From: Panonychus citri
Taxonomy: Eukaryota > Arthropoda > Arachnida > Trombidiformes > Tetranychidae
Direction: 5' to 3'
Assembly (NCBI RefSeq): GCF_014898815.1
Contig: NW_026515544.1
Coordinates: 2,170,001 to 2,234,000, forward strand
DNA: 64,000 nucleotides
A program made the translations under genes and the position numbers. The notes below the pieces were generated by a model. It saw nothing but the letters and a program-made list of their open reading frames with translations. It was not told where the DNA came from and made no database searches. This document shows positions 59,012 to 64,000 of the stretch, one piece after another (the first letter of the stretch is position 1; every line of letters begins with the position of its first letter).

Positions 59012-61464
59012 TTATTTGTAAGAATCATCACTAATATCTACAGTTAAGTGACAAACACTATCTTGGAAGACATCATTTTCATCATCATCATCATCATCTC
59101 CCTTATCCTCTTCGTTTGTATGATCGTTAAAAGAGTATCGTCGAGGTGTAATTAGATCAATCAAGTTGATGCTTTTCCTTGTCCTTGGTGTTGATTCAGT
59201 TGGAACAAAGTTAAACATTTCCTTAGAGAAACTTGATTCATGGGTTTCCTTGAATGGAGATGGAATTGGTTGTTTAAGTTTCACTTTTCTCAACCATTGG
59301 GCTAGGTATGGATATCTAAATTGGTCAATATTAATTTCGGCCAGTGCATTTGCTGCATCTCTATCACTTTGGGTCATCAATGAACTAATAAAGAAGATTT
59401 AAAAAGAAAAAATTTAAACACTTGTTGATTGTAAATGAAAATCTTTTCACAACTCACCCGTTAACATAGTAATCAACTTGAATTATTGGACTTGATGGAG
59501 GTGTCATATAAGATTCATCACTTTCTTCATCACTACTTAATTGGTCACTTAACTGGACATCATCGACCTGTTCATTTGCATCTTCATCTTCATCAGCTTG
59601 TGATTTTATTTCCTGAGATGTTGAGATTAGAGCAAGAGAGCCAAGTCTATCACAAAGGTAACTAATTGTACTTTGATCTCGGCTATTGGATTCTGATAGC
59701 GATTCAATCAATCTTGAAGATTCTTCCTCATCAGGTTGCTTACTTGTAAGATCCTGTGGTGAAGAATCAGAAAAATAAACAATTTGTTGATAAACAGTTA
59801 ATTAATAGATTATATAAGCTTAGGGAAAAAGTATTAACAATCAAACGACATAGTGAATTAATTTGTGAACAATTTCAATGATTGACACTTTTCCTTTCAG
59901 TCATTTTCATCTTTAACTGTTTAGCAACAATTAAGCTGAAAAAAGTTTTTTTTTTGATTAGAAAGCAAAGCAAATTGTTAATAATTATTATTAATATGAG
60001 CCAAAGCAATTTATATTCAAGCAATCTAAAAGCTTTAAATGATTTTCTCTTTAAGTAAATGTTAATTGTTACGAGAATTGGAAAGTTTTCACTTTGAGTT
60101 TTCAGTTTAAGACTTAGTTACCTTGTGAACTTTTTTCAAATGATTTTCCAGCATCTCAAGACCTTCAGGTGAAGTTAAATCAATGTAACAATCTAAAAAT
60201 GGCCAATATTCAACCCAATTTAAATGTAATCGACGACACTCCATTGAGGCGACCCTTTCAACCCCTCGAGATCCATCGGTGAAACGGATACGAAATTTAC
60301 GAGGTGAGGAAGCTTTCGGTGGAGATTTAAGTGTATTGTAAATTTCTTCCGCTAATTTAGGTGACATTGGACCAGCGATACCGGAAATGCTGTTATCAAG
60401 AGGAGGTGTTTCACTTGGCTTACAAACGGTAACACGATCAAATTCACGATTGATTGCAACATAAAATCGAGCTTCAAAATGATCTTTGATCTGTTTCTTT
60501 GCCTTTTCATCGTTTTTCCTTGAACATATTACATCATATGGAACTTGATTAAACTTATTGGGTCGACCTCGATCACAATCAGGGTAAGAAAGAAGCAGTT
60601 TAACACAATCAACGGCGGCAAATTTAGTAGCAAAATGTAACGGAGTATCGAGAGCCTTAAGGGGAGAAAACAAAAAAAATTCCATTAGAATATTGAGAAA
60701 AAAAAGTTCTCTAATTACAACTTACTGCTTTATCGGGTGTGTTCAGGTATAAATCGAGTAAACGTTTCATTGTTGCTTCCGTAATCTCATCGGAATCATT
60801 TGGATACAATGTTTTTATGAAAGTTGGACTATTAACAGTTTTCAGGATAAAATCAAGAATTTCAACTTGATTGAATTTGGATGCAATATGAACGGCATTA
60901 TAACGAGGCCCCTCCATCAAAATGACCGGAGTATCACTGGTGGTGATTAGAAATTTAGGATTTGTTGATACCTGAGATCGGATTGAATCTAAATCACCTC
61001 GTTCTATCGCTCGACGGAGGACACTTAATTCGGGAGGTGAGGGTGTAGGGAAATTGGCAGCGACTTTTTCCTTTGAAGGTTCTCGATTTGATTCAGGATC
61101 ACTAATACCTTCCAAGCTACAATTGAAAGCATCTTCGTAATTATCAAACATCCTTATCCTTGAACCTTTATTCTGTTTCAACATAGTGAAAGCTTTTGAT
61201 TGATCAGTGAGCACCAAATCTAAATCAACAAAAGAAAACAGAGAAATAGACAAATAATTAGCAAAAAGAGTTGACAATTTTGAGAGAGGTGGAAAAATAA
61301 CACAATCGACTGTGAATATGAGATGATTATTACTTACCCTCAATGGAAGTGTTTTTTTCTTGGTTATTTGAAAGGACACTTTTGGGTAACATAACGGAAA
61401 TGAATTTGGCACTTCTAGGTGTTAAACTAGAATTCTGAGATTGTCTAACCGGTGAGTCAGTCAT
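59012..61464 (-). CDS. ANKLE2: ANKLE2-like ankyrin-repeat protein
   Basis: ANKLE2 acts at the ER/nuclear envelope and promotes dephosphorylation of BAF so the nuclear envelope can reform after mitosis. Exons 61464-61338, 61219-60726, 60655-60122, 59753-59458 and 59384-59012 join in phase to 607 residues. Visible are ankyrin-type repeats (NAVHIASKFNQVEILDFIL and TPLHFATKFAAVDCVKLLL), the ANKLE2-specific block IAGPMSPKLAEEIYNTLKSP, and LNWVEYWPFLDCYIDLTSPE, which match the vertebrate protein well; the C-terminal third is acidic and Ser-rich. No LEM domain or membrane segment is visible at the N-terminus, unlike human ANKLE2. The 3' exon was duplicated and its tail altered (DDSYK then stop). Confidence 0.93.
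59754..60121 (-). other. ANKLE2 intron 3
   Basis: A 368-bp GT-AG intron, AT-rich, no other feature seen. Confidence 0.6.
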
Positions 61465-61971
61465 CTTAATCACAGGTTAACTGAGAAAAGAAGAAGAGAC
61501 AGATTGAGACGTAAAAGAACAATAGAAAATTTCCAAAATTAGAAACATAAGAGAGTCAAAAACAAGTCACCGAAAATAAGATACAAAAGAAAGAATTTGA
61601 AAAAAGGAAAATCGAAATTTCGAAAACCTACCTTGAGATGAAGAAAGAAAGAGACAGTGAGAGAGAAGAAAAAAAAAGGTTGATAGAAAACAATGTCCAA
61701 TTAGCCTTGAAAAGAAAGTGATCAAGGATAACAATTAAATTGTGTGAATTTAGAAAAATTTAAAAAAGAAAACTAAAAATGAAATGAAATAAAATCCAAA
61801 TGGTTTGAAGGAAAAGATTCACGTTTAAAAATAGAACAACAGTTGGGTGAGTTGACAGACAATTTGGAGAAAATTGTTTTCTAACAACAATTAAAACCAA
61901 ATCAAAGAAATTGAATTAATTAACTCTAATTGAAAAAGAAAACACAAAAAAATCAAAAACAAACGCTTTTT

Positions 61972-61997
61972 CCATGGCAACGGTTGCCTAGCAACCG
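61972..61997. promoter_or_regulatory. Palindromic X-box (RFX-type) site
   Basis: CGGTTGCCTAGCAACCG at 61981-61997 is a perfect palindrome and fits the RFX X-box (GTTGCC then GCAAC). CCATGGCAAC just before it (61972-61981) gives a second half-site. It lies about 510 bp upstream of the ANKLE2 ATG in otherwise AT-rich DNA. Confidence 0.65.
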
Positions 61998-63331
61998 TAA
62001 ACAACGAGTTTCGGTTTTGTGAAAATCGTCACTGAATCTCAAGTGAATAGTTTAAATTTATCTTGTTAATTGTTCATTTTAATTTATACAATTTACTTGA
62101 TTATGTCTAAATGATTTAAGAAATGTTTAGATGTTGAGGAAAATTTGTTTTTCCATTGTCAGGGTAAGTAAACGTTCCCAATGATTCTTAATTTTATTCA
62201 TCTCCATTAGTTACTCTTTTTCTTTTTCTCTTTCTCTCTCCTTTCTATATGTGAGTTTCCAATTGTTTGATTGATTTGATTTCAATTTACTTCAACATTA
62301 AATCATCATGTTTAGACACCTTAATTGTAACCTTTTGATTGTTCTCTATTCCCTCTTTCTATCTCTAAATTTTCCGAGTTTAAAAAAGAGAAAAACCATC
62401 TTCACCATTAACTTGTTATTTTTTCTTCTCTTCTTTTTTAGCTTTTTTTTTATTCTTTTCTCTTTAGAAATGATTTCTTAATTGTGCCTTTTAAGAAATT
62501 AACTTAAATCATCACATGTGATTCTTAACTCACACTGATTGGCAAATGTTTACTTTCTCTCTCTGCGCCAAAGGAATTGAAGAAAAAAGAATATTAGTAA
62601 AAAATTAATGTGATCCTTGGAATAAGAAGAAAAAATTATGGAAACATTTTCTACCTTAAAACAAATATTCTATTCTAATTGCCTGTGTTTCCATGAGGGT
62701 TTTTTTCCCATTGTCTTGGATGATTTTTCTCTTTTAAATGAATCTAAAATTCCCTTGGTGATTTATCCTAATATCTTATGACAATACCTGATTTACTTTA
62801 CAAGATCAATTGAGTCAATTGAATTGACTCTCATTGAAAAGGTATGTTAATATTCATCCATTTTCTTTTTTCTATATTTATTCAAAAAAATTCTATTTAC
62901 CACTTAACTTAACATTTTCTATTTTCTTTCATCTTTCTCTTCATTAGCAAATAATCATCATTCACATTAAAGTCTCATCATGAAAATAATCTAAGAGTCT
63001 TTCGTAAATTATCACTTGTGATGGCGTAAAGTTTTTCTTTCAATTAAAATCATGCCCAGAGGGTCTCTCATGTTATAATCATGGAATTAATCTATAGAAC
63101 CAGGAGAAAAGATGGAAAACAAAAGAGAAGTAATAATAAAGAGAAAAGAAATTGAGCCAATGGTGACAACAGGAACACTCACACAATTTGTCTATACCTT
63201 GAATAGATTTTCTCTCCATTTCAGCTCCAACTCTTGATACTTTTTTTCTCTTCACATCAAATTGTTTCAGTTTCTCTCTCCATTGTCTTTCAGTTATCAA
63301 GAATATGTCATGGCCTGTTAAATGAAGACTT

Positions 63332-63354
63332 CTCTCTCTCTCTCTCTCTCTCCT
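63332..63354. repeat. (CT)n microsatellite
   Basis: About 11 CT units near the window end. Confidence 0.85.
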
Positions 63355-64000
63355 CCCATCTCATTCTATCTCTATTTCCATCACTATTAATACTAAATCT
63401 TCTTCTTGAGTGTCAGTGGTTAGAGTTTATTCTGCTCTTTTTTTTTCTCTCGCATATTCTGTTCTAATCATCAGCATTTTCATCTTTTTTTTTCTCCTCT
63501 TCTTTTCTCTAACAGATATATTTATATATATTAGAACATTCACCATGGAAGAAGGAAAAAGAATATTCATCAATAGAGCATCAACATTTCTCTATTATTA
63601 TTCTAATAGCAGACATTTTCCTGACAGCATTTTTTTCCCTCCACGATCAACATCTTGCAACTTTAGTTCTCATTCATCCTAATCATCATCTTCATCTTTA
63701 TCCTCTGTGTATCAACCTGTCCTATGCTCTATTTGATTTATCTCTATTCGATTCCCTATTATCCTTTTTCTCTCTCACACTCATGCCACTCTTTTGTTTT
63801 CTATTCTTATTCAACAATTTAATGAAAATTCTCTATTATTAACTCAATGTATTCTTATCTAATCCAGTGAATCTCTGTGTTAAACAACTACATTGGAATC
63901 GTTGATTGTTCTTCATCACGTTTCCCTTTTATCCTTCCCTAAATTCCCTGTAACTAACAGCAATTAGTAGTCTGATCTAATTCAATCCTGAATCAATCTG

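Larger units (their letters stand above)
61465..64000. other. Upstream region of ANKLE2 and spacer to the window end
   Basis: Contains the X-box palindrome at 61981-61997, then T-rich spacer with a (CT)n tract at 63332-63354. ORFs at 63079, 63234 and 63410 are low-complexity translations and not supported. A plus-strand gene could start near the X-box, but no convincing exon was found before 64000. Confidence 0.5.

Noticed and set aside
63410..63682. 90-codon ORF near the window end
   Set aside because: Phe/Ser/Leu-rich low complexity with no motif; not supported.

Overview
This is a eukaryotic nuclear window, very AT-rich. It carries spliced genes with mostly short GT-AG introns, long AT-rich spacers and many (GA)n/(CT)n, (CAT)n and (GAT)n microsatellites. 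The gene set points to an arthropod: a clan-4-like P450 pair, three secreted carboxyl/cholinesterases, an alpha-type nicotinic receptor, a STAT5-like STAT, HPS1 and ANKLE2. Gene style and the detoxification families suggest a chelicerate, most likely a spider mite such as Tetranychus. The species call is inference, not proof.

Layout. (1) 1-402, minus: 5' part of S-adenosylmethionine decarboxylase, cut by the window edge and carrying one reading-frame break; next to it, at 1489-1790, a small unknown minus-strand ORF that also has a frame break. (2) 5401-20397, plus: a five-exon gene for a tail-anchored protein that looks klarsicht/nesprin-like (KASH), with one intron of about 10.1 kb. (3) 21429-26472: two P450 genes head to head, the left one broken by a frameshift and the right one intact. 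(4) 30433-35161, minus: two intact single-exon carboxylesterases with a decayed third copy between them. (5) 36283-37730: a patchwork of a dead mariner element with intact ends, a copy of the 3' end of the left P450, and a copy of spacer DNA. (6) 37877-40038, minus: STAT lacking its N-terminal region, followed by an inverted partial STAT copy. (7) 40964-50687, minus: a seven-exon nicotinic acetylcholine receptor alpha subunit. (8) 52200-55187, plus: HPS1. (9) 55663-57357, plus: a third carboxylesterase, nearly identical to the one at 33482-35161 but in opposite orientation. (10) 58062-61464, minus: ANKLE2, whose 3' end has been duplicated together with an HPS1 pseudogene fragment. (11) 61465-64000: spacer with a strong palindromic X-box (RFX-type) motif.

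The genes do not form an operon or pathway. The shared theme is structural. From about 28 kb to 59 kb the window is a rearrangement-prone patchwork: near-identical inverted esterases about 22 kb apart, gene fragments copied at DNA level with introns still present, and junctions with microhomology. The nicotinic receptor (a known insecticide/acaricide target class) lies between the inverted esterases together with STAT and HPS1, so this pair could support gene conversion or inversion polymorphism. No bacterial-type system, CRISPR array or tRNA was recognised. Exon coordinates below were derived by hand from splice sites and reading phase.
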